Position numbers and translations under genes: made by a program. A stretch of 52,460 bases of DNA from Dysgonamonadaceae bacterium (GTDB lineage Bacteria > Bacteroidota > Bacteroidia > Bacteroidales > Azobacteroidaceae), in the NCBI GenBank assembly GCA_031275735.1, contig JAISOJ010000001.1:1-52460 (forward strand), in the 5' to 3' direction. Shown here piece after piece: positions 1 through 9,207 of the stretch. The notes beneath the pieces were generated by a model that did no database searches, was not told the origin of the DNA, and worked only from the letters and a program-made list of their open reading frames with translations. Numbering within the stretch: position 1 is the first letter of the stretch; every line of letters starts with the position of its first letter.

Positions 1-171
1 CTTCGTCGCCAACGCGCTGCTGTTCCCTCCCTCATTTTTTATGGGGTCATCGTCCTGTCGACCAAAGGAGCGTAGCGACTGCGTGGAGACATCTATATTA
101 TTTTCGTGCGTTTGCCCTGTAATTTTTTCAATTATTGAGGCAAAAAAAAGGGAGAGAGGAGAGAATGGGGA
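1..171. other. Window edge without a recognisable gene
   Basis: Bases 1-75 are open in frame 1 of the plus strand up to a TAG at 73-75, but the 24 residues match no family I know, so they could be the end of a gene that starts outside the window or chance. From 120 on the sequence is AT-rich, with a purine-rich run (about 140-168) just beyond the stop codon of the helicase gene. No convincing terminator hairpin is visible. Confidence 0.4.
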
Positions 172-3069
172 TTAATCGCCAAACAGATTTTCAATTTCGG
201 CGCTGCTCAGATGTTCCATCGGATTGTTGGAGGTAATAAACGTTTCCGACAATTGATTTTTTTCGTTTTGCAGATGAAGAATTTTTTCTTCGATGGAATT
301 GTTGGAGATAAAACGATAAACCATAACTTTCTTTTCTTGTCCGATACGATGCGCCCGGCTCAAAGCTTGCATTTCGGCCGCAGGATTCCACCAAGGGTCA
401 ATGATAAATACATAATCAGCTACAGTCAAGTTTAATCCGGTACCTCCTGCTTTCAATGAAATAAGAAAAGCGTTTACATCGTCATTTTCGGTGAAGCGGT
501 TAATTTCGCTTTCCCGATCGGAAGTCTGTCCTATGAGCATAGCATATTTCCAAGCCTTTTCATCGAACGATTTTGCCAACAAACGGAGGTATTTTACAAA
601 GGAAGAAAAAATCAAAACTTTGTGTCCGCTTGCCTTGATTGTTTCAAAATAAAGGATAATTTGGTCAAATTTGCCCGAGTCGCCGCTATATTCAGCATAA
701 GTCAGCGATGGGTGATTAGACAAAAGACGAAGCCGCATGAGGCTTTTCAAAGCAAGCATGTTGTTTTTTACGAATAATTCCTTGTTTTCCAACAATTGAT
801 TACGGATACTATTTTTTTCGCCGATATATATCCGCTCCTGTTCTTCAGTCATATCGCAGTAAACAATTTCTTGCGATAAAGGCGGTAATTCGGGCGTGAC
901 TTCCTCTTTTGTCCGGCGAAGCAAAAAAGGCCGAATCATCCGGAGCAGAGTTTCCTCCGTTTTTTTATTTTTCTCTTTTATTTTGTTGATATAAGTGTTC
1001 TTAAAAAAAGACAGATTTCCCAGTAAACCCGGATTAATAAAATTGAACTGTGCCCAGAGGTCTAATAGCGAATTTTCTATCGGAGTTCCGGTAAGCGTTA
1101 GTTTATGCTCGGAAGTAAGGTGTTTAACGGCATGATAAATGATGGAATCAGGATTTTTGATGTATTGACTTTCATCCAAAACGATATAATGAAAAGAATA
1201 ATGGCTGAAATATTCAATATCGCTTCGCACCATTCCATAGGAAGTAATGATAAGATGGTAAGAATTAAACAAATCTTTTATATTTTTCTGTTTCAACCGT
1301 TTAGCTCCTGAGTAAATATAAGATTTCAGTCGAGGGGCAAACTTCTTTATTTCGTTTTGCCAATTGTGCAATAAGGAAACCGGGGCAACAATCAAAGAGG
1401 CCGGAAGCGTCGATTCCATTTCATCGAAAAGCGAAAGTTGTCCGGAAGGATCAGTATCTTTTTTTTCTTCTCCGGATTGCGAATAAATGGATTCCAGCAA
1501 AGTGATGGTTTGAATGGTTTTACCTAATCCCATATCGTCGGCCAAACAGCCGCCAAAATGCATTTTTCTCAAATGCGTCAACCAATAAAAGCCTTCTTTT
1601 TGGTAGGGACGCAAAATAGGTTCCAGGTGTTTCGGAAGGGCGGGATATTCCAAAGGCGTTTCGTTGAATTGATCCCAAACTTTTCTTCGGTCTTTATCGA
1701 AAAAAATGTCCACCGCCGGATATAGAAAACGGGTATGTATTTTTCTCAAGCGAATAGTCGTTTCATTATCGTCCGTATGTTGAAAAAAATCGTGATAACG
1801 TTGAAACCATTCTTCCGGCAAGATAAAAATAGTCCCGCCAGGAAGTACATATTCCGGATTTCCCGTCAGGATATGTTTCCTGAAGTAGTTGAAAGGCAAT
1901 TTGAAGCCATCGAAAACCACTTCGATTTCCAAATCGAACCAGTCGATTTTTTCGCTAATCTTCGATTGCAGGCTGATTTTTCCTTTATAATAGATTTGCG
2001 TCGTTTTTTGTTCAATAAGAAAATCCTTGAGTTTATTGAGATTCAGGTTCATCCAATCAATCAGGCCGAAGCGTTGCAGGATTTCCGGGTTTTGTTTCAG
2101 ATAAAAACGATTATCGCCTTCGCTCTTTAAACCCCATTCTATTAAATTTCCCTGCAATTTCTCCTCCCAACTCAAATCCCTGTCAAACCAACAAATATTT
2201 TCTGTTCCGGACGTTTCTTCCAAAGCAACTACCCGCCGTTTCTTCGGGTTCAACGTAGGAAGAAAGCGTTGAATATCGTACTGGAAAAACAAAGAAAAAA
2301 CCAAACGGGAATAAAAGTCTTCTTCCAATACCAGAATAGCCTGTTTTACAGGTTTTTTTTCGTTCATTTCGATGCCTTCGATCCGTACTTCGTATTTGGG
2401 AATAGTCTTCAAGATAAATTTTTCGAGGTACAATTTTTCGGAAGAAGCAGGGACGTTTATATGGGTTTTATTGAAAAAAGGGAGCAACTTCTTCGAATCA
2501 ATATTTTCTACGCGATGAATTTTATCGCCCAAGAGGACGATGCAAGGTTTATCCGACAAAACAACAGCCGGGTGCTGTTGCAATACTATTTCTTCATTTC
2601 CATAGGTCAAAGTAATAAAATAGCGTAATCCTTTTTCATCTTTGATGAAGTTGAAAAGGCAACGACTTGTTTCGGGGAGCAACTCAATTCGATTATGGGC
2701 ATAAACAACCCTGTTGGCGGCAACGTCACGAAAAAAAAGAGGAATTTGCGTCCGTCGGGCCAAATTCAATATTTTGAGGCAATTCATTTCAATCCGGGGA
2801 CGAATCAAATTATCAATTGTACTTTGAGGGATTTTCGACTTATCTTTCGTTTTGGAATAAGCCTTTAGCAGCGCTTCGTCCGAAACTTCGTTTGCTGCTT
2901 TTAACAAAGCGATTCCATGTTCATCAGTTCCTTTTTCTATTTCCCCTTGAATGTTAGGAAGTCCCAGAATACGAAAGCTGGAGCCTGATTGCAAAATTGC
3001 CGAATAAAGATTAATTTTCCATCCAAAAGGACGGTGTTCGGTAACAACCAGAACTAATTTATCCTCCAT
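172..3069 (-). CDS. SNF2/RapA-type DEAD-box helicase (Swi2/Snf2 ATPase)
   Basis: A large Swi2/Snf2-family ATPase of about 965 residues. The first ~480 residues match no domain I can name; bacterial family members carry a family-specific N-terminal region there. The ATPase core follows: Walker A DDMGLGKT near residue 515, DESQ (DExx box) near 631, then LTGTPIENS. The helicase C half has GGTGLNL, the conserved DPWWNP and the arginine-finger motif SRAHRIGQ. Such proteins translocate on double-stranded DNA to remodel protein-DNA complexes; the target is unknown. A longer reading from a GTG at 3108 would overlap polA by 35 bp. The ATG at 3069 lies just past the polA stop and is preferred, giving a polA-helicase transcription unit. 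Family assignment is firm, cellular role is not. Confidence 0.93.
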   Translation of the reverse strand: MEDKLVLVVTEHRPFGWKINLYSAILQSGSSFRILGLPNIQGEIEKGTDEHGIALLKAANEVSDEALLKAYSKTKDKSKIPQSTIDNLIRPRIEMNCLKILNLARRTQIPLFFRDVAANRVVYAHNRIELLPETSRCLFNFIKDEKGLRYFITLTYGNEEIVLQQHPAVVLSDKPCIVLLGDKIHRVENIDSKKLLPFFNKTHINVPASSEKLYLEKFILKTIPKYEVRIEGIEMNEKKPVKQAILVLEEDFYSRLVFSLFFQYDIQRFLPTLNPKKRRVVALEETSGTENICWFDRDLSWEEKLQGNLIEWGLKSEGDNRFYLKQNPEILQRFGLIDWMNLNLNKLKDFLIEQKTTQIYYKGKISLQSKISEKIDWFDLEIEVVFDGFKLPFNYFRKHILTGNPEYVLPGGTIFILPEEWFQRYHDFFQHTDDNETTIRLRKIHTRFLYPAVDIFFDKDRRKVWDQFNETPLEYPALPKHLEPILRPYQKEGFYWLTHLRKMHFGGCLADDMGLGKTIQTITLLESIYSQSGEEKKDTDPSGQLSLFDEMESTLPASLIVAPVSLLHNWQNEIKKFAPRLKSYIYSGAKRLKQKNIKDLFNSYHLIITSYGMVRSDIEYFSHYSFHYIVLDESQYIKNPDSIIYHAVKHLTSEHKLTLTGTPIENSLLDLWAQFNFINPGLLGNLSFFKNTYINKIKEKNKKTEETLLRMIRPFLLRRTKEEVTPELPPLSQEIVYCDMTEEQERIYIGEKNSIRNQLLENKELFVKNNMLALKSLMRLRLLSNHPSLTYAEYSGDSGKFDQIILYFETIKASGHKVLIFSSFVKYLRLLAKSFDEKAWKYAMLIGQTSDRESEINRFTENDDVNAFLISLKAGGTGLNLTVADYVFIIDPWWNPAAEMQALSRAHRIGQEKKVMVYRFISNNSIEEKILHLQNEKNQLSETFITSNNPMEHLSSAEIENLFGD

Positions 3070-3073
3070 ATTG

Positions 3074-5848
3074 TCAATGCGCTTCCAACCAGTTTTTTCC
3101 GAATCCACAGTCGGCTACGAGCGGTACCTGCAATTGAACTGCGTTTTCCATTTCATAAACCACGATTTCTTTCACTTTTTCCAATTCATCGGCAAAGACA
3201 TTAAAATTCAATTCGTCGTGTACCTGCATAATCATCCTCGATTGCAAGTTTTCTTCCTTAAAACGCCGGTAAATTCTATTCATTGCAACTTTGATAATGT
3301 CTGCCGCCGAGCCTTGAATCGGAGCGTTGATCGCGTTTCGTTCAGCATATCCCCTGACGATAGCATTACGTGAATTGACGTCGGGCAAGAAACGTTTTCG
3401 ATGAAAAATTGTTTCCACATAGCCCTTTTTGCGAGCTTTCTCAATGCTTTTATCCATGTATTCTTTCACTCCCGGATAAGTTGCAAAATACCCGTCGATC
3501 AATTCTTTTGCTTCGGATCGGGGAATTCGCAACTGTTCGCTCAGCCCAAAAACGGAAATGCCATATATAATTCCGAAATTAGCGGTTTTAGCTTTACGAC
3601 GCATCTCGCGCGTTACTTTGTTGATCGGCACGCCAAAAATCTTTGACGCGGTGGCTGCATGGATATCCTGTCCACTCCGGAAAGCCGCAATCATATTTTC
3701 ATCCCGGCTCAAATCGGCCATAATCCGTAATTCGATTTGAGAATAATCGGTCGATAAAAAGAGGCAGTTTTCATCAGGAATGAATGCTTTTCGAATTTCT
3801 TTTCCATCCTCGTCTTTGATGGGAATGTTTTGAAGGTTTGGATTGGTGGAACTCAGACGTCCTGTCGCCGTTGTCGCCTGATTATAAGTTGTATGTACCT
3901 TCCCGTCATTCGGGTTTATCAACGCAGGCAAAGCATCTATATAGGTTGTGAGTAGTTTCTTAACTTTTCGGTATTCCAGGATTTTTTCGACGATGGGATG
4001 CTTGCTTTTTAAGTTTTCCAATACATCTTCGCTCGTAGTGTACTGACCGGATTTGGTTTTTTTTGAATTTTCGACAATTTTCAGTTGGTCGAATAAAATT
4101 TCCCCCACCATTTTAGGAGAACTGATATTAAATTCTTTTCCGGCCATTTCGAAGACTTCAATTTCAATATTTTTTAATTGTTTCGATAAAACAACCGACG
4201 ATTCTTTCAGGGCGGGAATGTCTAAGCGTACGCCGCTTTCTTCCATATCGGCCAAAACCGAAACTAAAGGCATTTCAATTTGATACAGCAAATCGGAAAA
4301 ATTATTTTGTTCAACCAGCTTTTCAAAAATATTTTTCAATTTCAACGTAACGTCGGCGTCTTCACTTGCATAGTCCACCAAAAGGTTTAAAGGAACCTGC
4401 CGCATATTCAATTGATTTTTCCCCTTGGGGCCAATCAGTTCTTCGATATGAACCGGTTGATAATTTAAATAAGTTTCGGCCAGATAATTCAGATTATGGC
4501 GGTATTCCGGATTAATCAAATAATGAGCGAGAAGCGTATCGAACATCGGGCCATCCATTCGTACCTTGTATTTTTTTAAGACGTTCATATCGTATTTGAT
4601 GTTTTGCCCGATTTTCAGGATGGATTTGTCTTCTAAGATTTCTTTGAATAAATCGATCGTTTTTTGAGTTTCTTCTTTATTTTCTTGAACTGGAAGAAAA
4701 TACGCTTCGCCTTCCTCAACGGCAAAAGACATGCCTACTAGTTCGGCTAATAACGAATCGGTTCCGGTCGTTTCCGTATCAAAAGATACAAACTTTTTAT
4801 CTTTGATTCTACCAATTAAATCGGCTATTTTCTCTTCACTATCCAATAACTGATAGGTATGGGGAACGGTATGGATATTTTCAAGCGTTGAATGATTATC
4901 ATTAGGCTCTATCGACGCTTTCCCTTGCTCCAAATCATCGAAAAGAGAGGTTTGAACCGGTATTTTTTTCGGAACAACCGGTTTATTTTCACCTAAAACA
5001 CGAACAGCCAGTTGTCGGAACTCCAATTCGTCAAAAATTTCCCGGAGTACCGCTTCATTGAAATCTTTCCTAACTAATTCATCCAAGCTAAAGTCAATAG
5101 GCACATCCGTTTTAATAGTTGCCAGAAATTTAGAAAATATGATAAGGTCTTCATTTTCTTCAATTTTTGTTTTCAGGGCGCCTTTCAGTTTTGCCGTATT
5201 CTGCAAAAGATTTTCGATGCTTCCAAAATCAGCTATTAATTTTTTGGCAGTCACCTCCCCTACCCCCGGGCAACCCGGAATATTATCCGATTTATCGCCC
5301 ATTAAACCTAAAAGATCTATGATTTGTAAAGGACTTTGTAATTCGTATCTTTTCTTGACTTCTTCTACGCCCAGCACTTCAAAGTCATTAACCCCATATT
5401 TCGGTTTATAGATAAAAATATGATCATCCACCAATTGTCCGTAATCTTTATCGGGAGTCATCATGAAAACCGTACAATCTTTAGACACTTTTTTGACAAT
5501 CGTACCGATAACATCATCGGCCTCATAATAAGGAACTTCTAAAATAGGTATATGGTAAGCTCTAATAATATCTTTGATAATAGGAATCGATGCGCGGATT
5601 ACTTCCGGAGTTTCTTCCCGCTGCGCTTTGTATTCTTTATAAATATCATGTCGGAATGTTGGCCCGGCAGGGTCGAACGCGATGCCGATATGCGTGGGAT
5701 TTTCTTTTTTGAGTACTTCTTCCAGCGTATTGACAAAACCAAAAATGGCGGAGGTGTTAAACCCTTTGGAATTCATTCTCGGCATTTTTATCAAAGCATA
5801 ATAGGACCTGTAAATCAATGCATAAGCGTCTAATAAAAACAATTTCAT
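3074..5848 (-). CDS. polA: DNA polymerase I
   Basis: Family A DNA polymerase of 924 residues, the usual full length. Three domains are visible. The 5'-3' flap nuclease covers about residues 1-255. The 3'-5' proofreading domain runs from about 340 to 510 and keeps its DEDD residues (DTETTG near 358, IGQNIKYD, and YASEDADVT), so it should be active, unlike the inactive version in some bacteria. The polymerase domain has motif A DYSQIELRI near 704, motif B (RRKAKTANFG) and motif C QVHDE. It fills gaps in repair and removes Okazaki primers. The helicase gene follows after 4 bp, so the two are probably co-transcribed. About 180 bp upstream lies a candidate small RNA or leader with its own terminator. 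Confidence 0.98.
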   Translation of the reverse strand: MKLFLLDAYALIYRSYYALIKMPRMNSKGFNTSAIFGFVNTLEEVLKKENPTHIGIAFDPAGPTFRHDIYKEYKAQREETPEVIRASIPIIKDIIRAYHIPILEVPYYEADDVIGTIVKKVSKDCTVFMMTPDKDYGQLVDDHIFIYKPKYGVNDFEVLGVEEVKKRYELQSPLQIIDLLGLMGDKSDNIPGCPGVGEVTAKKLIADFGSIENLLQNTAKLKGALKTKIEENEDLIIFSKFLATIKTDVPIDFSLDELVRKDFNEAVLREIFDELEFRQLAVRVLGENKPVVPKKIPVQTSLFDDLEQGKASIEPNDNHSTLENIHTVPHTYQLLDSEEKIADLIGRIKDKKFVSFDTETTGTDSLLAELVGMSFAVEEGEAYFLPVQENKEETQKTIDLFKEILEDKSILKIGQNIKYDMNVLKKYKVRMDGPMFDTLLAHYLINPEYRHNLNYLAETYLNYQPVHIEELIGPKGKNQLNMRQVPLNLLVDYASEDADVTLKLKNIFEKLVEQNNFSDLLYQIEMPLVSVLADMEESGVRLDIPALKESSVVLSKQLKNIEIEVFEMAGKEFNISSPKMVGEILFDQLKIVENSKKTKSGQYTTSEDVLENLKSKHPIVEKILEYRKVKKLLTTYIDALPALINPNDGKVHTTYNQATTATGRLSSTNPNLQNIPIKDEDGKEIRKAFIPDENCLFLSTDYSQIELRIMADLSRDENMIAAFRSGQDIHAATASKIFGVPINKVTREMRRKAKTANFGIIYGISVFGLSEQLRIPRSEAKELIDGYFATYPGVKEYMDKSIEKARKKGYVETIFHRKRFLPDVNSRNAIVRGYAERNAINAPIQGSAADIIKVAMNRIYRRFKEENLQSRMIMQVHDELNFNVFADELEKVKEIVVYEMENAVQLQVPLVADCGFGKNWLEAH

Positions 5849-6030
5849 TTTTCTTAATTTTTTATTTTCAATGATTCATGGGGATAAAGATATAAAAAAA
5901 TCATTATAGACTAAGCAAAACAAAAATAATTGATTTTTACAGCCTATCTATAAATTGGATAATTTCACCGTATGCCGGCAAATTTAGCTATCAATAAAAA
6001 AACTATGTTCGGTTAGAAAAGAGCGTAAAA

Positions 6031-6056
6031 AAGAAAAGGTTGTCATCCCGACAACC
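6031..6056 (-). terminator. Rho-independent terminator
   Basis: On the minus strand GGTTGTC and GACAACC form a 7-bp stem around a 5-nt loop, followed by TTTTCTTTTTT. It would end both the candidate small RNA and any read-through from the rRNA methyltransferase gene, insulating polA. Confidence 0.75.
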
Positions 6057-6097
6057 AATCTTCATTGTTAACCTTAAATCTAATACCATGAAAAACA
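6031..6097 (-). ncRNA. Candidate small RNA or transcribed leader (~67 nt)
   Basis: On the minus strand a perfect -7 box (TATCTTTG, 6103-6110) is followed about 50 nt later by a 7-bp GC-containing hairpin with a U-rich tail (6031-6056). A transcript from about 6097 to 6031 would therefore be a free-standing RNA of roughly 67 nt. Its single-stranded part contains ATGGTATTAGATTTAAGG, which could also begin a short leader peptide (MVLDLRLTMKIG...) that runs through the hairpin. That would allow attenuation of polA, 180 bp downstream. Promoter, spacing and terminator are seen in the sequence; an sRNA or leader function is inference. Confidence 0.5.
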
Positions 6098-6102
6098 CGA
6101 TG

Positions 6103-6110
6103 CAAAGATA
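6103..6110 (-). promoter_or_regulatory. -7 promoter element of the candidate small RNA
   Basis: TATCTTTG on the minus strand matches the Bacteroidetes consensus TAnnTTTG exactly. About 20 bp upstream is an AT-rich near-palindrome (ATGTTTTATAACAT), but only a poor TTTG. Start of transcription is expected near 6097. Confidence 0.5.
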
Positions 6111-6183
6111 ATAGATTTTATGTTATAAAACATAATTTTTGAGCATAAATTTTATGCGTTTAATAAAATTTAACTTTTAAGAT

Positions 6184-7368
6184 CTATTCAACAGCGAGTA
6201 CTAATCCCTTAAGATACTCTCCTTCGGGATGATATATATTAATAGGGTGATCGGCCGGTTGAGCGAGTTGATGGAGAATTTTTACTTTTCTTCCCGATCG
6301 CGCCGCCGCACTGAAAACCGCCAGACGAAAATCGTCCTTGGATACGGCTTGCGAACAAGAAAAAGTAAACAAAATTCCACCGGATTGAATTTTCTCGAAA
6401 GCGGCGACATTCAGTTTCCGGTAACCTTGTAAGGCATTTTTCAGCACATTGCGATGTTTGGCAAAGGCGGGCGGGTCTACTACCAGCAAATCGTATTGAC
6501 CACCGGCTTTTTCCAAATATTTAAAAGCATCTTCGGCAAAAGATTGATGCCGCTTGTCGTCGGGAAAATTCAAAGCGACATTTTCGTCCGCGAGGAGAAC
6601 CGCTTTCAACGAACTGTCTACCGAATGAACCAGACGGGCGCCTCCCCGCAAGGCATAACAGGAAAATCCTCCGGTATAGCCAAACAGGTTCAGCACATTT
6701 CGCCCTTGCGCATATTTTTCCAAAAGACTCCGGTTGTCTCGTTGATCTACGAAAAAACCTGTTTTTTGACCTTTCACCCAATCGACCCGAAAGTTTAAAC
6801 CGTTTTCAAGGATAAGGCCCGACACGTTTGTTCCTCCCAGCAAATAAGTATTTTCAGGTTCTAATTCCGCTTTGAAGGGAAGTGTATTTTCCGATTTGTA
6901 ATAAATATGTTCAATTGCGTCGCCCATGACTTCCTTCAATGCCTGCGCCAGTTCTTTCCTCATTATATGCATCCCTGCCGAATGGGCTTGCACGACGGCC
7001 GTATTTCCATAAATATCGACAATCAATCCGGGCATATTGTCGCCTTCTCCGTGAATTAAGCGGTATGCATTATTGAGCGGATGAATCAAATGAAGCGATT
7101 GGCGAAGTTGATAAGCAACTTCGAAGCGTTTTCTCCAAAATTCTTTATTTACAGGTTCATTTCGAAATGTAAGAATCCGAACGGCAATCGATCCGATTTG
7201 GCAATGTCCCAGTGCAAGGAAACGCTTTTGGGAATCATAGACTTCCACAATTTCGCCTTCTTCCGGCGTACCATCGGCGTGATGAATCGCCCCGGAAAAT
7301 ATCCAGGGATGAAAACGTTTGATTGATTCTTCTTTTTTCGGATTTAGATATATTTTTTTGTAGGACAT
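6184..7368 (-). CDS. Class I SAM-dependent rRNA methyltransferase (RlmI/RlmK-like)
   Basis: A 394-residue protein with an N-terminal PUA-like RNA-binding domain (about residues 1-75, motif FHPWIFSGAI) and a C-terminal Rossmann methyltransferase. The SAM site is FGYTGGFSCYAL, the catalytic loop DPPAFAK, and a Cys lies in the late motif TFSCSQ, as in RlmI-type enzymes that make m5C in 23S rRNA. The ATG at 7368 is chosen because the homologous sequence begins there; an in-frame TTG at 7452 would add 28 unrelated residues. It overlaps the end of the exonuclease gene by 25 bp, so it is last in that operon. Family is sure; the target base is inferred. Confidence 0.9.
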   Translation of the reverse strand: MSYKKIYLNPKKEESIKRFHPWIFSGAIHHADGTPEEGEIVEVYDSQKRFLALGHCQIGSIAVRILTFRNEPVNKEFWRKRFEVAYQLRQSLHLIHPLNNAYRLIHGEGDNMPGLIVDIYGNTAVVQAHSAGMHIMRKELAQALKEVMGDAIEHIYYKSENTLPFKAELEPENTYLLGGTNVSGLILENGLNFRVDWVKGQKTGFFVDQRDNRSLLEKYAQGRNVLNLFGYTGGFSCYALRGGARLVHSVDSSLKAVLLADENVALNFPDDKRHQSFAEDAFKYLEKAGGQYDLLVVDPPAFAKHRNVLKNALQGYRKLNVAAFEKIQSGGILFTFSCSQAVSKDDFRLAVFSAAARSGRKVKILHQLAQPADHPINIYHPEGEYLKGLVLAVE

Positions 7369-7925
7369 AGTTTTTCGTAAATTTTCAGGCAGGCCCAGGC
7401 GTCTAATGCCGCGTATTTTTTTTGCGATTCCGTTAACGATTCTGCGTCCCAATTGCTTAGGCGCTGACTTTTGGATATTTTCTTTCCAAACAGCAAAGCA
7501 TAAATCTTTTGTAAACTGATATCATCAATACCATGCTCTTTCACAATGTTTTGAAGATCAATAAAACCGGCCGGAACAAATTGCAATCTCCGCCCCATAG
7601 AAGAAAAATCATCTCGCAACGACAAACCGATTTTCAATATGGAGGGATTGGATAACAAGCGAATAAGTGGAACAGGAAAGCCGATTTTATTCAAACGGAA
7701 AAGAAAACAGCTATTGTCCGTAGCCAGTTGGATAAGCGAAACTCTGTACGAATTTCCTCTCCTGAAAGAAGGACGTGTTTCTGTGTCAAATCCCAAACGG
7801 CTAAATCCGGATAAATAACGAATTGCCTCATTGGTGTCTTCCGGATTTTCAATTTCACAGATCCGTCCTTTGAATTTTTCATTTTCAAATACAGCTATTT
7901 CCTCTTTTGTTATTGTTCGTCCCAA
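7344..7925 (-). CDS. 3'-5' exonuclease, RNase D/WRN-like DEDDy
   Basis: A 193-residue single-domain exonuclease. The three motifs are present: FDTETRPSF (ExoI), IGLSLRDDFSSM (ExoII) and YAALDAWA (ExoIII, DEDDy type). Without HRDC or helicase domains it belongs to the small bacterial WRN-exonuclease-like group; substrate (RNA or DNA 3' ends) cannot be told from sequence. No in-frame ATG exists near the expected start, and the gene appears to use TTG at 7925, 4 bp past the DUF5063 stop. It sits between DUF5063 and the rRNA methyltransferase in a tightly packed operon, which hints at an RNA-related role. Confidence 0.87.
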   Translation of the reverse strand: MGRTITKEEIAVFENEKFKGRICEIENPEDTNEAIRYLSGFSRLGFDTETRPSFRRGNSYRVSLIQLATDNSCFLFRLNKIGFPVPLIRLLSNPSILKIGLSLRDDFSSMGRRLQFVPAGFIDLQNIVKEHGIDDISLQKIYALLFGKKISKSQRLSNWDAESLTESQKKYAALDAWACLKIYEKLCPTKKYI

Positions 7926-7929
7926 AATA

Positions 7930-8448
7930 TTATGCTTCTATTTCCTGTTTATATTTGATGAAATGCAATGCACGTAAGGCATTCACCGTTCGTTGTCCCC
8001 AAAAGCGTCGGAAATTGTCGATGCAAAGAAGCAGCGAATCATTCATTGTTTCCTTTTGTCCATTCTTGAATATGGCGATAAAATTGCCCAAATCTTGATA
8101 AATATCCGCTAAATCTTCTGATATTTTAACGGCTACAGGCGAGTCGCTTAGCTGTATATCCGGGTGAAATGTCTCCAAGTAAAGATCGTCGCCACCTAAA
8201 AGTCCGGCTATATTTTCCTGCACCTGCTCATACATACTTTCGGTAACCTTATTTTCCATTTCCGAGTCGTAACAGGTTTTTATTTCGGGAATAACGGATA
8301 TTTTCAGATAGAGTAGCGGCAGTACCTTGGTCATATTATCTACAAAAGTCTTTTTGTCGCTTTCTTTTATTTTTTCTACAAATACACAATATTCTAATGC
8401 AACTCGTGCAAAATCAATTGTATAATTTGAAAATACGATATCTTCCAT
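7930..8448 (-). CDS. DUF5063 family protein
   Basis: A 172-residue, mainly helical soluble protein with no signal peptide. It resembles the Bacteroidetes DUF5063 family, which has no known function. Conserved-looking features are the acidic N-terminal helices and the end FRRFWGQRTVNALRALH. The ATG at 8448 is preferred over an in-frame TTG at 8466, which would add six residues and nearly touch the pseudouridine synthase stop. In this window it lies between an RluA-type synthase and the small exonuclease, so an RNA-linked job is possible but unproven. Confidence 0.8.
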   Translation of the reverse strand: MEDIVFSNYTIDFARVALEYCVFVEKIKESDKKTFVDNMTKVLPLLYLKISVIPEIKTCYDSEMENKVTESMYEQVQENIAGLLGGDDLYLETFHPDIQLSDSPVAVKISEDLADIYQDLGNFIAIFKNGQKETMNDSLLLCIDNFRRFWGQRTVNALRALHFIKYKQEIEA

Positions 8449-8468
8449 AAATTTGTTTTGCCACAAAG

Positions 8469-9143
8469 TTAATCATTCTTTTCAAAGTTTTGCCACAATT
8501 TGTCATTCGGGACAGGAGCTGTTAATTCCAAACCTTCTTGCGATACCGGATGGATAAAGCTGATTTTTCGTGCGTGCAGGCTGATTCCTCCATCCGGATT
8601 GGAACGGTCGAAACCATATTTCAGATCGCCTTTGATGGGACACCCGATATGCGCCAATTGACAACGAATTTGGTGATGCCGCCCGGTTTTCAAATTGATT
8701 TCCAAGAGGTAATAATGTTTAGAATGAGCAATCAGGCGATAAGAAAGGAGAGCTTTTTTCGAGCCGGGTTTTTCGAAGTCGTAAACGTACGATTTATTCT
8801 GTCGTGTATTACGAAACAAATAATGCGTCAACTCGCCTTCGCTTTTTTCAGGAGGATTTTTAACAATTGCCCAGTATGTTTTTTTTATTTTTCCGTCGCG
8901 AAACATTTCGTTCAAGCGCGCTAGCGCTTTGCTCGTTTTGGCGAAAAGGACCAGTCCCGAAACGGGACGGTCCAAACGATGCGTTACTCCGATAAACACA
9001 TTGCCCTGTTTGTTGTATTTCTCTTTCAACCATTGTTTTACTATTTCAGAAAGAGGGATATCGCCAGTTTCGTCGCCTTGAACAATTTCCGAACATGCCT
9101 TGTTCACTGCCATAATATGATTATCTTCGTAAATAACCTCCAT
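8469..9143 (-). CDS. RluA-family pseudouridine synthase
   Basis: A 224-residue RluA-type pseudouridine synthase. The catalytic motif is HRLDRPVSGLVLFAKT, with the nucleophilic Asp in HRLD; the later motifs RTGRHHQIRCQL-like (KTGRHHQIRCQL) and the PIKGDLKYG loop are also present. There is no S4 domain at the N-terminus, so it is closest to the RluC/TruC-like short forms that modify rRNA or tRNA. The start ATG at 9143 is the only reasonable one. It heads the subset of rRNA/RNA genes (synthase, DUF5063, exonuclease, methyltransferase), 64 bp after fabG. The exact target uridine is unknown. Confidence 0.92.
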   Translation of the reverse strand: MEVIYEDNHIMAVNKACSEIVQGDETGDIPLSEIVKQWLKEKYNKQGNVFIGVTHRLDRPVSGLVLFAKTSKALARLNEMFRDGKIKKTYWAIVKNPPEKSEGELTHYLFRNTRQNKSYVYDFEKPGSKKALLSYRLIAHSKHYYLLEINLKTGRHHQIRCQLAHIGCPIKGDLKYGFDRSNPDGGISLHARKISFIHPVSQEGLELTAPVPNDKLWQNFEKND

Positions 9144-9160
9144 GGGAATTAAAAATTAAA

Positions 9161-9198
9161 AATTAGGAATTTAAATTCCTTATAAATTATTCCTAATT
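9161..9198. repeat. Intergenic nested palindrome between fabG and the pseudouridine synthase
   Basis: A perfect 16-bp palindrome (AGGAATTTAAATTCCT, 9165-9180) overlaps a wider inverted repeat, AATTAGGAAT (9161-9170) with ATTCCTAATT (9189-9198). There is no U-run, so it is more likely a repeat-derived or processing hairpin than an intrinsic terminator. Confidence 0.5.
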
Positions 9199-9207
9199 CT
9201 TAATTGA

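Larger units (their letters stand above)
5849..6183. other. Intergenic region upstream of polA
   Basis: These 335 bases lie between the rRNA methyltransferase stop and polA and are very AT-rich. They hold a Bacteroidetes -7 motif followed by a short transcript-sized stretch and a strong hairpin terminator, all on the minus strand (see the separate entries). Closer to polA there is a CAAAAATA (5921-5928, minus TATTTTTG) that could be the polA -7 element, but no matching -33 box is seen. No protein gene of normal size is present. Confidence 0.6.

Noticed and set aside
1735-2130. A 131-codon plus-strand frame within the helicase gene.
   Set aside because: Antisense shadow; atypical composition and no family resemblance.
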